DNA from: Poa pratensis
Taxonomy: Eukaryota > Streptophyta > Magnoliopsida > Poales > Poaceae
NCBI GenBank assembly: GCA_947311845.1
Contig: CAMZMU010000063.1
Coordinates: forward strand, 119,356,186 to 119,420,185
Length of the DNA stretch: 64,000 bases
Direction: 5' to 3'
In this document: positions 22,513 through 34,457 of the stretch, piece by piece
Layout of the letters: every line of letters starts with the position of its first letter
Position numbering within the stretch: position 1 is the stretch's first letter
Made by a program: the position numbers and the translations under genes
Notes under the pieces: generated by a model
The model's input: the letters and a program-made list of their open reading frames with translations, nothing else
What the model was told of the DNA's origin: nothing
The model's database searches: none

Positions 22513-25500
22513 ATGGCGACCCAGGCGCGTGAGCTCCCTCCCAAGCAAGAACTGCTCCGCGACGACTGCGAGGACGATGACGAGGAGGAGGAGGGCGAGG
22601 AGGGGTGGGACGACTGGGAGTCGGACGGCGAGGACGCGGCGGGCGGCGGCGGCGGCCTCCTCTGCCTGTTCTGCAGCTCGCGGTTCGACTCAGAGAGCTC
22701 CCTCTTCGCGCACTGCGGCTCCGAGCACCGGTTCGATTTCCACAAGGTCGTGAGGGACCTCGGGCTGGATTTCTACGGATGCATCAAGCTCATCAATTTC
22801 GTCCGGTCCAAGGTGCGCCTCTCTCCTCTTGCTTCCTTGGCTGCGTCAAGCTTTCCAGCCGAATGTGCAAAGTGTGAACTATGAAGTTAATCTCTGTACT
22901 AAGCTTCCTCTGGCCGTATGAAGCTAAGTTGGTTAGGAATCGAGTTACAAACTTACAATGGAAATGACACCCTGCTTAGGCACTAATTTGCTTCCATGGT
23001 TGATTTAGAGTGCATTTGTTTGAAAATTGTGCTTGTCAGCTGAACTCCGTGACTAATTATATTAACCTTATGACTGATTTGTAGGTTGCGGAAAACAAAT
23101 GTTGGAGCTGCGACCAAGCTTTCGCCGACAACAACGAATTATGCAGCCACTTGCATGTAGCAGAGGTTTCCCAGCTTAAGGGGAAGGTTCCATGGGCGGA
23201 GGATTCATACTTGAAACCTTTCATGGAAGATGACTCACTTCTGCACAGTTTGTCCATCTTCGATGACGACGAAGAGGAGGATTGCGGAATGCCAGTGGAA
23301 ATGGGAGAGTGTTCAGCGGGCAATGGGAGGTTAGCTGGACCACAGGGTAATGGTCTGAACACCATCATCGATGATTGTTCTGACATCAGTGCTAAATTTG
23401 AGAAAGCAGTTACGACTGAAAGTACTGGTGAAGATAAAAATGGGTCTCTTTTGGAGGAACAGACTGATAGGCAGCTAAAGATTACACGCGCTAGTGTTAC
23501 TGCCAAGGAAATTAAAAGTGTGGATGATAACTACTTTGGGTCTTATAGTTCATTTGGCATTCATAGAGAGATGCTTGGCGACAAAGTACGTGAAATCTTG
23601 ACATATGTGGTTAATGGGTCACTTGAACATATGTGTGTTTAGTTTGATTTAACATATGCACTTATTTGATCCACAAGACATCTGATTCCGGTACTGTGCC
23701 CTATCTTTTCAGGTAAGAACAGATGCTTACAGAGATGCCCTTCTGGAAAATCCTAGCCTCATGAAGGGAGCAACTGTACTGGATGTTGGTTGTGGTACAG
23801 GAATCCTAAGGTATATAATTTCAGCAGGTTCCATTACTCTATCTAAACGTGAGGATTGATGCTGGTAGAGTCTTGCGGTCCAGCAGAAGCAAATAAACTA
23901 TCTACTTGAATAAAAAAATACCGATAATTATTGTTTGGCTTAGTAAGAATATTACAGTGCAAGACTTGGCTTGGTAATGTGCTCAAAGCTTGATGGAGAA
24001 CACTAAATAGGGAGAACAGTGACTTGGTTCTGTGTTAGGTAGGTTGAGCATTGATGCAAACTTGGTCTGGTTGAACATGCCTCTCTTAGTGTGCTATTTT
24101 ATTGGAGATAATTTCATGAGTGCATATCTAGTGATACCACATCTCATATGAGCCACTTCTCAAAATTCGAATTGCAAGTTTCAGAAAATACCGAAATAAA
24201 TTTGTGACACTTGCAAATTTTAAATTTGAGAAGTGGTCTCATGGTATCATTTAAGGTGTGGTATCACTTGATATTTTCCCATATTCATATCATCGAAGCA
24301 AGGGTTGTCATTAAAATCAGTATTTGCAACATGTAGTGATTTCTCAACGCCTCTTGTGCTTTTGCTGATGGATGCTTCTCAGTCTTTTTGCAGCGAAGGC
24401 TGGTGCATCTAAAGTTATTGCTGTTGATGGGAGTGCAAAGATGTCTTCTGTAGCTACCCAAGTATGCGTTTTCTCAATCACAATGCCAAACTACTGACAT
24501 ATGTTTTGGCATGTTTTCCTTCTCACAGTTACATCATAAATGCAGGTTGCAAAAAACAACGGTCTACTATTTGACGAAAATACAAAAACGGAACAGAAGT
24601 GTAGTCCTCAAGTGATAAGTGTGGTACATACCAAGGCTGAAGAGCTAAACCATAAAATACAAATTCCACAGAATGGCTTTGATGTGTTAGTGAGTGAGTG
24701 GATGGGATATTGCCTGCTGTACGAATCCATGCTCAGTTCAGTTATATATGCACGTGATCATTTCCTAAAACCTGGTGGCGCTATTCTTCCCGATACTGCA
24801 ACAATTGTAAGTTCATAGCAATGGTTACCTGTAATATTTGTCTCTGTTTTCTGCATTTTGTAACTCATTTCTTCTGATGCATAGTTTGGTGCTGGTTTTG
24901 GGAGAGGTGGAACTAGCTTGCCATTTTGGGAAAATGTGTATGGCTTTGATATGTCATGTATTGGCAAAGAAGTAACAGGGAGTTCAGCTCGATTTCCTTT
25001 AGTTGATATACTTCCTTCTCAAGATATTGTGACAGATACTGCTGTACTCCATGTAAGTCTGAGCAAATGCAAGATCTACAGTGTTAAATCTTTTGTGCTC
25101 AGATGTCCTTTCCAATTCAGGTATTTGTTATCTGACATCTTGGTTTATTCTTCTCTGTGCAGTCATTCGATCTGGCAACTATGAAGGAAAGCGATATGGA
25201 TTTCACCTCAAGTCTGGAGCTAGGGCTAAGCGGAAGCGATGCAGCTGTACCAGGTGTTACATGTGCTATGGTATTGTCTTATGGTTTGACACGGGTTTCA
25301 CCAACAGATTTGCAAGGACAAGCCCATTGTCCTCTCCACCTCCCCTTTCTCCACGCCAACTCACTGGTCGCAAACAATCTTCACCTTTGAAGAGCCCATC
25401 GCAATGACAAATGAGGAATCAGTGGCTCACTCATCTCTATCAGTTGGCACAGCTGAGTGCCCAGCTGTCACGGTCAGATCCCGCATCAGCATTGTGAGGG

Positions 25501-25598
25501 CCTCTGAGCACCGCAGCATAGACATATCGATTGAAACTACAGGGATCAGCTCGGATGGCCGGAAGCGCAGCTGGCCAGCTCAGATCTTCAACCTGTGA
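22513..25598 (+). CDS. PRMT3: PRMT3-type protein arginine methyltransferase, last exon with indels
   Basis: Exons: 22513-22812, 23085-23585, 23713-23810, 24383-24461, 24546-24806, 24885-25052 and 25163-25598. The N-terminus is acidic, followed by a C2H2 finger (C51, C54, H67, H72) and a second Cys/His cluster (C106, C109, H122, H124), as in PRMT3. The methyltransferase core has motif I VLDVGCGTGILS, AVDGSAKM and the double-Glu loop SEWMGYCLLYE. PRMT3 monomethylates and asymmetrically dimethylates arginines, notably of ribosomal protein S2. The final exon holds an extra TG (TGTG at 25262-25265) and lacks one T near 25309-25311 relative to the expected family reading. As written, translation ends at about 25390 (544 residues), losing the THW-loop region and C-terminus. 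The downstream coding frame, ending at TGA 25596-25598, is otherwise well preserved. It may be a recent pseudogene, a truncated allele or a sequencing problem. Confidence 0.88.
24131..24267. mobile_element. Short foldback element inside PRMT3 intron 3
   Basis: Inverted repeat of 137 bp: the left end GTGATACCACATCTCATATG and ACTTCTCAAAATTCGAATTG pair with TTTGAGAAGTGGTCTCATG and AAGGTGTGGTATCAC. It is MITE-like and sits within an intron without touching the splice sites. Confidence 0.55.
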
Positions 25599-26462
25599 GA
25601 GATGGCATGCCTTTGGGATGAAGTTTTGTACTTGCTTCTTTTCGCCTCAAGAGCTATTCGGTTAGCCACTCCGAAGCTCCCCCTTTTTGCTTGTTCTGAA
25701 GTTCTGTATGCTGAAAGGGAACACTTGGCCCATCAGAAGTTCTGGTGGAGATGATAGCGAACTGAAGTTAGATTTTGTAGAAGGCATGTGAGTTAAGTGT
25801 CTTCTGAGATTTATGTATGTGTATCAAATGAACCCAGATGAATTTGAATATCGTTTCACCAATGCAAGATGTTCACAAGTTATGAGCGCAAATGTTTCAT
25901 TGTACATTACTTTTGCAGCCATGTACAACTTCTTGTGCTGCATAATCAGTATTGTCCACATGAATTTGAATATCCCCGTTCCCCCACCCAACCCAAGAAT
26001 CGAAATTGACAATCCACGTCCGATCTATGTACGATACTCTTCCTCCACCAAGTGCTACGGCTGTGCTGATTAAACCTTTTCCCCTGCCAAGTCCCGCCCA
26101 AACCCGCAATAGTGTTGAACCCTGTCGAAATCGGTCCACTATTCCACCCTTCCCTCCGTACCCTTTCACGCCTATGTCAAGCTAGCCAATTTACAAATCG
26201 TGCCTTTCATTGAATTCACCTTGGTGAAATACTGAAATCCTCTTAACAGAGGTCAGTGTAGCAGGAGAAAATTTAAAAGAAAACAGCACGCGGAAAATAA
26301 ACAGATTCATTAGAATTCATGTTTTTTTTGGGTTTGTCACAGGTATTGCGCTGGTTCGATCCAAAAAGCACGGATTGCCCTTCTTAGCTGCGTTAATGCG
26401 ATTTTTGACGAGTCAAGACCACTATGGGGTTTATGTGGCACGATAGTAACAGACATACGCTA
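25599..26462. other. PRMT3 3' region and intergenic DNA
   Basis: Likely 3' UTR of PRMT3 for the first few hundred bases, then unrecognised sequence. Confidence 0.4.
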
Positions 26463-27190
26463 GAGCATCTTCGCTCATGGCGCAAAAAACCGTCCGGCAG
26501 CAACGCTGCATAGACGCTATTGGAGCCGTCGGGACGCGCCGCGGGCTATTGGGAGCGCCCCTCCCCATTTACAGTTCCAATACGTTTTTAAAATAAGATT
26601 CAAACAAGAAAATAGATAGGTTTATTTCAAACTAAACATAATTCATTCAAACTTCATTCAAACTAAACATAATTTATTTAAACTAAACATAATTCATCGG
26701 AACATGTGGCCTACCGGTAGTCATCCATTAGCTCCGGCGACATGTTTTGGATGCACATGTCAATGTAGTCGCGACATTCCACAGAGTGTTTGGTCTTCTG
26801 GCGTGTTGGTGCGGATGTGCTCACGTGCCTCTGCCTCCGTGAGTAGCTCCGCCGGTGTCGGTGGAGGTGGCGACGGCGGATCATGGTGGTGGCCTCTAGA
26901 GGAGCCCGCCTCGTGGTCGTTTCACAAGGGGCGCTCGGCGTGACGCCTCTCCGGGCGCCCGTTGCGACCCTCCTCAACCTTACGGCGCTTGCTGCTACGC
27001 CTCACCGCTTTGCAGCGATGGGGCATGTCCGAGGGACACGCTCAACTCCGCCGTCGGCCTCGCACGCGTACAGGTGGCCCCCGACGTGAATGTCACCTTT
27101 CTTTACCTCTCGCTCCCCCTTGCATCCAAATAGCCGGCGGCGACTTCGGCTTTTCCTCGCAGCATGCGCTGCCTCGTGCCAGCTGACGGA
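26463..27190 (-). mobile_element. Remnant of a GAGCATCT-type (Harbinger-like) element
   Basis: One terminus, GAGCATCTTCGCTCATGGCGC, resembles the termini of the elements at 12470 and 42775. It is followed by AT-rich ACTAAACATAATTCATT repeats and then a GC-rich reverse-strand ORF ending near 26711 (CRDYIDMCIQNMSPELMDDY). That layout matches the passenger-ORF elements. No opposite terminus or target duplication was found, so the right boundary is approximate. Confidence 0.4.
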
Positions 27191-28126
27191 ATGACTTTGT
27201 GATCACCTAGATGTCAAGACTTACGCGTAAACTTTGATCCAACAAATTTTGGTACTCTCCACGAGACATTTTTTCTATCTGGAGAGTACCTAGTCTTCCT
27301 TGAAGAACACAACAGTCAACAGGACTCATCATGTGACACCAAACAAATATACGTGTCTTGCTGCTTGGATTTGTTTTCACATATACCTTGGATCGAAACT
27401 AAAATAACCCGGCAAAATGTTGAATATCCAAACTTCATCCATGTTTCTTAGAGATTTATCTTTATATTACTTAAATATGTAGTTTCCTCATATTTATCCG
27501 ATTTCCTTCATTTTGCAACACATTGAACTTTGATAACACCTTAATATGTTGTATTTTTAAATCTTCGAGATACATATCAAACCTTCGAAATAATCTGATG
27601 ACGTCAATCGGATAACAACACCAGCTTGAATTGCCATAAAGAAAAGTTAGTATTACGTTTTAAGTAGACATAAATATACCGACGATTCAATGTTCTACCA
27701 TTGTAGTCATTAGATTCTTCTTCTAAGTTAGAAACATCTTCTTCAACGATGGCTACTGCTGTTTTTCCTCCGTGCTGATGGTTAGTTTGACGTCTTTGTC
27801 AGACAGAATCAAACTGTTCTCTACCTTGGCTGCCAAAAATATCGTACTTCTAGGTTGTTGACGCCCGATAAATTCGTTGCACGCTTTTCAACATATATGG
27901 GCCTGCGGTTCACATTTTTGTGGTTGTCTTCCTTTCAAGTTGCACTCGCTCCAATTCATGAAATATTTATGTTTTAGACATTGATATGCTCTTCGTTAGA
28001 AATGGGACCACTAAGTTTTGTTGCAACATATGTTTAAAATCACTAAAAATATTATTCTAAAAGTAGTTCCCAAGATCCTAGTCTCTGGTCTGAATATGGA
28101 AAACAACATTGGTGGTCAAATCTGAC
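27191..28126. other. Intergenic, nothing recognised
   Basis: AT-rich with no ORF of interest. The last three bases before the CACTA element (TTT, 28127-28129) are its target duplication. Confidence 0.45.
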
Positions 28127-28160
28127 TTTCACTAGTAGGAAAAAGCTTTTCTATGGATCC

Positions 28161-28535
28161 CTATTCTGTGGCGCACGAAACAAGCCGTGCGCCACAAAAC
28201 AAATTCTGTGGCGCATCTGTCACAGTGCGCCACAGAAATGTCACAATTCTGTGGCGCACTGCAAGCATGCGCACCAATAGGGGTGCGCCACAGAAAGTGT
28301 GCGGGCCCCACACCCACCCACGGGTCAGCCACTTTTGGGCCCATTCTGTGGCGCACGTGTCAGATGCGCCACAGAATTAGCATATTCTGTGGCGCATCCG
28401 TGCGGGTGCGCCACAGAATTACTTGCGCTGGTCCCACCAATAATTGGGGGAGAGACATTCTGTGGCGCACTAGCTGCGGTGCGCCACAGAATAGTGACAT
28501 TCTGTGGCGCACCAGGAAAGGGTGCGCCACAGAAT
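28161..28535. repeat. CACTA 5' subterminal repeat array
   Basis: About a dozen copies of TTCTGTGGCGCA alternate with TGCGCCACAGAA, so that neighbours form 11-14 bp stems with short loops. They are the presumed binding sites of the element's DNA-binding protein. Confidence 0.9.
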
Positions 28536-29084
28536 GTGTGTTCCAGATAATTTAAAAGGGGCATCTCCCCACTTTACCCAACCCATTTCCCATTTGCTCT
28601 TCTTCTTCCTCTCCTCCACCCACCTCCCAACTCGTGGTGCTCCTCCCTCCCATCCAATTTTGACCATAGATTTCTCCATTTTTTGTAGTTAAACCTATTT
28701 TGGTTGATAGACTCCCCCATATATACTCTCCTCCTCTCTCCCCATCTTTTTTTTTCCACTATCACGTCTCGGGATCGAATCTACAAGGTGAGGAAAGTTG
28801 GATGGACATGCATGAATGAAGCTTGTGTGTTGTGTGCATGAATTGGTCCGGAAAAAACATTTTGTTGTTGCTTGTGTCGGCGTGGTGCATGGATGTTTGC
28901 CGAAATGTTGATTAATTTCCATTTCGGCAAATTTTTGCACCACCCATATGTCATACTTTTAAGAGAGGTCATGCCGAATTTTTTCGTCGACCTTGCATGC
29001 ATGTGTGTGTTTGTGTGTGCATGTTGCGGTTCTAATTAACATATGTACTCTCGTTTCTGCTCTATGTATAGCGCGTAGTCAACC

Positions 29085-32000
29085 ATGGTCATAATGATGA
29101 ACTCCGGTCGAATCAGAACATACAAGGAAGAAGCGAAGGCGGACATGATTCGGTCCAACGGGAGCCAGATAAGATGTCCATGTCGAAAATGCAAACTTGA
29201 GAGGTGGATGAACCCTGATTCTGGATTATTGGAGGAGCACCTGCTCAGGCACGGTTTCATGCTGGAACAAGCCGAACAAGATCATCATCATGACGAAGGA
29301 GATGCCGTCGGCGGACAAGATGATGACGAAGGAGATGCCGGCGGCGGACAAGATCATCATCATCATGACGAAGGAGATGCCGGCGGCGGACAAGATCATC
29401 ATCATCATGACGAAGGAGATGCCGGCGGCGGACAAGATCATCATCATGACGAAGGAGACGAGCAGACCCCGCTAAGTTTGGCCTTGCAGGAAGCTCATTT
29501 TCAAGAACTGCTTCTCAGTCAGACGAGCAACGACAGAGAGAAAGCCAAGCTAGCGCAAATGGGGATAGACGGGATCACTCCGTTGTATCCTGGGTGCCGG
29601 CCCCAGGATACGCGCTTGCAAGTAACGCTTGATGCTATGGAGATGAAGTCGGGAAACAAATGGACCGACAAGAGCTTCGACATGAACCTGAAATTCTGGC
29701 ATGATATTCTCCCCAAGGGTAACACATTGCCAACTAGTATCGAGGAGGCCAAGAAAGTCCTGTGCCCTCTTGACCTACCGCACGTCAGATACCACGCCTG
29801 CATCAATGATTGCGCAATTTATCGGGGCGATTACGAGGACTTGACCAAATGTCCGGTGTGCGGCCACGGACGGTACAAGAGTGGAAACAAGAAAAATCCT
29901 CGAAAAGTGGTATGGTACTTTCCTATCACTCCCCGTCTTCAGCGGTGGTTCGTGGACCCTAAGGAAGCAAAGCTCATGCAATGGCACGCGGAAAGGGAGA
30001 AGCCCGCAGAAGATCCGGAGAAGGGCACCATCCTGACACACCCTGCAGACGCTAGCAATTGGCAAGCATTGGACATCGCCTTCGAAGATTTTGGGCGCGA
30101 CGCAAGGAACGTCAGGCTGGGTATGAGCACAGATGGAATGAATCCGTTCGGCAACCAGAGTAGCGCACATAGCACCTGGCCCGTGTTTGTATGGCCTTAC
30201 AACCTTCCCCCGTGGCTGTGCACGAAGCAAAAGTACATACACATGAGTATGCTTATTCAGGGGCCGAAACAACCAGGTATCGACATACATCTGTATTTTG
30301 AGCTGTTGAAAGAGGAGTTAGAAACGTTATGGAAGACGCCAGTCCGTACGTGGGACGCCTACACTAAAGATTATTTCAATATGAGAGCCGCGTTGCTCAC
30401 GACGGTGCAGGACTATCCTGGAATCTCGTCTGTATCGGCCCAGGTGGGCCACGGATTCTGCGGATGTGTCAGGTGCATGGATGACACCCCGCATATCCAG
30501 CTACCAAGAATTCAAGGGTCTTCGAAAACCGTGTACCCAGGGGCTCGAAGGTGGCTTCGCATGGACCACCCGTGGAGAAAACGCGGGATTTGTTCGATGG
30601 TCAAGAAGAGCTCGGAACAGAACCGTGCCCGAGGAGCGGCACAGAAATCGATGAGCTTTTGAGAAATTGGGAGGAGTGCCCTGCGCCGGGAAAGAAGCGA
30701 CCGAGGGTAAAACCGCTGCTGGGTGTATGGAAAGCGAGGTGTGCTTTCCATGACTTGGAGTACTGGAAGGTCCTCCACACGCCCCATAGCCTCGATGTAA
30801 TGCACATTACGAAGAATGTTACCGAGGCTGTTCTTGGCACTCTTTCAAACATGCCGGAAAAGACCAAGGATGGGAAGAAAGCAAGATACGATCTGAAATG
30901 GCTTGGCATCAAGAAAGATATTCAGGCCCCGATAGTGATGATGATGATGATGATAATGATGACCAGACGGAAGGGACTCAAGGTCGCCGCAAAAGGAGGA
31001 AGAAGAGCGCGGTTGTGCTTCCCCCTACCTGCTACACTATGAGTCCGGAGGAGCTCAAGCAGTTCTACAGTGCCTCGTAGGAGTCAAATTTCCTTACGGT
31101 TACGCGGGGAAGACAAGCAGATATCTGGACGAAACAAAGAAGAGGTTCAGCGGGATGAAGTCTCACGATTGTCATGTGCTTATGACGCAGATAATTCCCG
31201 TTGCGATCCGAGGGATAATGGACGAGCACGTCCGTGATACGCTGTCTGCACTTTGCAACTTTTTTGACGTCATCAACCGGAAGTCGATCGGCGTGAGGCA
31301 GCTCCACAAGATACAGGATGAGGTCGTGGGGATACTATGCGAGCTCGAGATTTACTTCCCGCGCGTTCTTTGACATCTGCGTGCATCTCCTTCTCCATGT
31401 CGTTGATGACATACTGAAGCTCGGGCCGACGTTCCTGCACTACATGATGCCGTTCGAAAGGCAGAACGGTGTCATCAAAGGATTCGTTCGCAACAGGGCC
31501 CGTCCAGACGCAAGCATGGCCAAGGGCTTTCTGACCAAAGAGTGCATCTCCTTCTGCCAGAGTTATCTAAGCACCGAGAACGAGGATGTTGGTCTGGCCA
31601 CCAGGACGCACGTCGGCAGGCTCGCTGGTTTTGGTCACCGCGAGGGCTACCGCTCACTCCCTGTCTTCATTGATGGTCGACGCGTCGACTTCGAAAGGGC
31701 TCACCGGGTCGCGCTACAACACTTAGAATTGATCGAACCTTGGGTGAAAGAGCACAGAAGCATAATCGAGAAGAACTACATCGACCTGGGCCGGCCGAGG
31801 AAGAACGGAGACGTAACCAGAGAGCACAACTCCAGCTTCACGGTTGGTTCAGGAAAAGACAACTGTCCGAATCACGGGTCAGAAAGCCATGTACGGAAGA
31901 TGAAAAACTCATATTCTCCATATCACAGGGCCCCGGGCAGAACGTGAGGACCTATCAGACGTACGACATCAATGGTTACAGATTCTGCACCGAGGAAAAG

Positions 32001-32552
32001 GACAGGAGTAGCGAATATCAAAACTCAGGAGTAACTATGCTATCCTACGCCGATGACGAGGCTACCGTCAAGCAAAGATACTTCGGAAGGATAGAGGAGA
32101 TATGGGAGCTCAACTACTGTGGAGAGTCGGTGCCAATGTTCCGTGTGAGATGGGCCAAGAACGTCGAAAAAGAAGGCCGGTATTTCACCACCATGGTTAT
32201 ACCCGAAGCCAACTCGAAGAACGCCTCCGCGAAAAATGAGCCATGGGTACTCGCTAGCCAAGTCGATCAATGCTTCTTCATTACCGACCCGTCAAAGCCT
32301 AGCCGTGTTGTCGTGAGGAGGGGCAAGAGAAGCATCATCGGAATGGAAGGAGACGCCAACGAGGAGGACTTGGACAAGAACGGCGATCCGAAGATCGAGG
32401 AGGAATTCGACAAGTACTTCGACATGCCTACTACTTGTAAAGAAAAAAGGAAGACCTCCCTACCTACCAAAGGTTGTCCGTTCACGCGAAGAAATCTCAA
32501 GGTGACCGGCCTAAAGTATTCAACCGCCAAGAAGGGAAAGAAGAGATGCTAA
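29085..32552 (+). pseudogene. CACTA TNPD-type transposase, frameshifted
   Basis: The first 525-residue ORF begins MVIMMNSGRIRTYKEEAKAD. It includes a transposase-associated Cys cluster (RCPCRKCKLERWM), a His/Asp-rich repeat and the start of the Transposase_21 (Tnp2) domain (WHDILPKGNTLPTSIEEAKK, CPVCGHGRYK). The domain continues after a frame change near 30580 (TPHSLDVMHITKNVTEAVLG). More frame changes near 30930, 31065 and 31365 lead into a DUF4218-like part (LHVVDDILKLGPTFLHYMMP). After one near 31840 comes a DUF4216-like part (MLSYADDEATVKQRYFGRIE) ending at TAA or TAG about 32552. At least five breaks exclude a working transposase from this copy. Extra introns could explain some breaks, but clean splice sites were not evident at those points. 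Confidence 0.85.
29278..29462 (+). repeat. In-frame minisatellite in the transposase N-terminus
   Basis: Roughly four copies of a 36-48 bp unit encode variants of DHHHHDEGDAGGGQ. Unit lengths vary by CAT and by whole units but remain multiples of three, so the frame is kept. Confidence 0.85.
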
Positions 32553-32774
32553 CTCGGAACCGGCCGGGACGAAGATCGAAAACTTTTTTGTGTATTATAT
32601 ATAATTTGTTTGTGTGCGTGAGACAAGCATATCTATGTATTTTGATATATATGGCACAAGTTACATATTTTGATATATATGGCACAATTTCAATATTTGT
32701 ATTAACTTTTTTTTTGTATTAACATGTGTGTAAGACAAAAACACAAAATTTAACCCAAAAAAAAAATGAACCCC

Positions 32775-32862
32775 ACAATTCTCTGGCGCACCCCTAGGTA
32801 GATGCGCCACAGAATAAAAGAATTCTGTGGCGCACCCCAAGAAGGATGCGCCACAGAATAAC
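32775..32862. promoter_or_regulatory. Internal copy of CACTA subterminal motifs, likely promoter of the second gene
   Basis: Two inverted pairs of the terminal motif (CTCTGGCGCACC with GATGCGCCACAGAAT, and ATTCTGTGGCGCACC with GATGCGCCACAGAAT) lie between the transposase and the second gene. They precede a pyrimidine-rich leader (TTTCTTTCTTTCTTCTTCTT, about 32905-32924), as the 5' array precedes a CT-rich leader near 28600. A promoter role is inferred. Confidence 0.6.
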
Positions 32863-34457
32863 CACCTTATCCATATTTTGGTAGCCGCCGCACACGCGCC
32901 TTCCTTTCTTTCTTTCTTCTTCTTCCTTTCTTCTCTTCCTCTCTTCTTCGATCCTCCCCCTAGCACGCGCCGCCCTCCTCCTCGCCGTCAAGATCGCGTG
33001 CCGCCGGCCTCGGCCTCGAGCCGCCGTCGCCGCCCTCGCCTCGAGCCGCCGTCGCCGCCCTCCTCCTCGCCGTCAAGGTCGCCCTCGCCGCCGGCCTCCG
33101 CTCCTCCAACTCCCTCCGCCTCGCCTCGACGACCTCCCCTCCCTCCCCTCCCCGAGGTGATTCCCTTCTTCCCCTCCTCCCTCCCCTACTAAATCCCTGC
33201 ACCAAAGGTGTTTGTGGAAATTCCAAAAGAATTTTTTTTGTTTTCTGTTGTTGATTGTTAGTGTGCTAGTTGTTGTTAGTGCTGGTAGGAAAATTTGAGT
33301 ACATGAAAAAATTTGGAGATGAAAATTTTCAATTTTTTGCTAAGTCAAATATGGTCACTGTTTGAACATGCCTTAAAAAACAACTTGAATTAAGGTTCTA
33401 GATGTATTCAAAAAATTATTTCTGGGTTTATCATGAAGTACTATCTTAGTACAAGAGATCCATGAGGGTAAATTTTAAATAGGATCAATATTTTATGCTT
33501 TAGAAATGATCCAAAGTTGGTACTTTCTAACTGTCTTGAAGATGCTGTTAGTTGCTGCTGCTGTTAGGTTAGTACTGCTGCTGTTAGCTTAGTGTTATAT
33601 TTTACTTGTATTTTTTGGAGATGAAAAAATTTGCTAAGTAAATTTGGAGATGCATTTTTGTTAGTTTAGTGCTGCTGTTAGGTGTGCTTGCTGTTATTAG
33701 TGCTTGCTGTTAGTTGCTAGGTTAGTTTATAGGTTAGTTTCTAGGTTACTTTATATAGTTAACTAATGCATTATTTTCCCGTATGCAGGAAATTTAGAAG
33801 AAGCACCGCATTCTTTCAGGTGAGATGTGGATGTGGCGATGCCGGCCGGAGATGTGGATTTTTTTGGAAATGTTGCTGTTTTGTGCTTGTGCTCCGACCA
33901 TCGTGTCGTTGAGATGCCGGCCAGAGATGTGGTTATTTTTTGTGAAATATATGCAGGTACCCCGAGACCCTTGAGATTGCCGGAACGTCGATTAACTTCC
34001 GTTCCGGCAATTTCGGGTACTCCATATGTCCCTTTTTTAGCAAAGGTCATGCCGATTTTTTTCGTGAAATTTGGCATGACTTTGCTAAAAATAGGACATA
34101 TGGTGTATTGTGCTTGTGCTCCGACCATCGTGTCGTGGAGATGCCGGCCGGAGATGCCGGCCAGAGATGTGTTTTTTTTGTTGGAAATGCTTGCAGGTAC
34201 CCCGAGAGGCCCTTGAGATTGCCGGAACGTCGATTAACTTCCGTTCCGGCAAATTCGGGTACTCCATATGTCCCTTTTTTAGCAAAGGTCATGCCGAATT
34301 TTTTCGTGAAATTTGGCATGACTTTGCTAAAAATAGGACGTATGGGGTATTGCGACTAATGCATGGGCCGGGGTATCTTAGTACTAATTAGTTAGGTGAT
34401 TTTTTTATCTTAAATTTGTTATACTAACTTTTTGCCTCTTTTTAATGCAGTGCAAAC
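32863..34457 (+). other. Leader and intron region of the CACTA second gene
   Basis: CT-rich leader then a Pro/Arg-coding GC-rich stretch (32960-33190), followed by AT-rich DNA and the 227-bp tandem repeat, ending in an acceptor-like TTTTTAATGCAG just before the gene start. Probably untranslated exon plus long intron; no independent gene was recognised. Confidence 0.45.
33881..34350. repeat. 227-bp tandem repeat containing palindromes
   Basis: Unit 1 (33881-34107) and unit 2 (34108 to about 34350) both start TTGTGCTTGTGCTCCGACC. Each contains an inverted repeat (CATATGTCCCTTTTTTAGCA against TGCTAAAAATAGGACATATG) and a smaller palindrome around GCCGGAACGTCGATTAACTT. A related single copy lies near 28900-28990 by the first leader. 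Confidence 0.75.

Noticed and set aside
29226..29447. Minus-strand ORF of repeated ILSAAGISFVMMMM
   Set aside because: Antisense shadow of the His/Asp minisatellite in the CACTA transposase.
32960..33226. Arg/Pro-rich ORFs on both strands
   Set aside because: GC-rich leader of the CACTA second gene with biased composition; no start context or homology.
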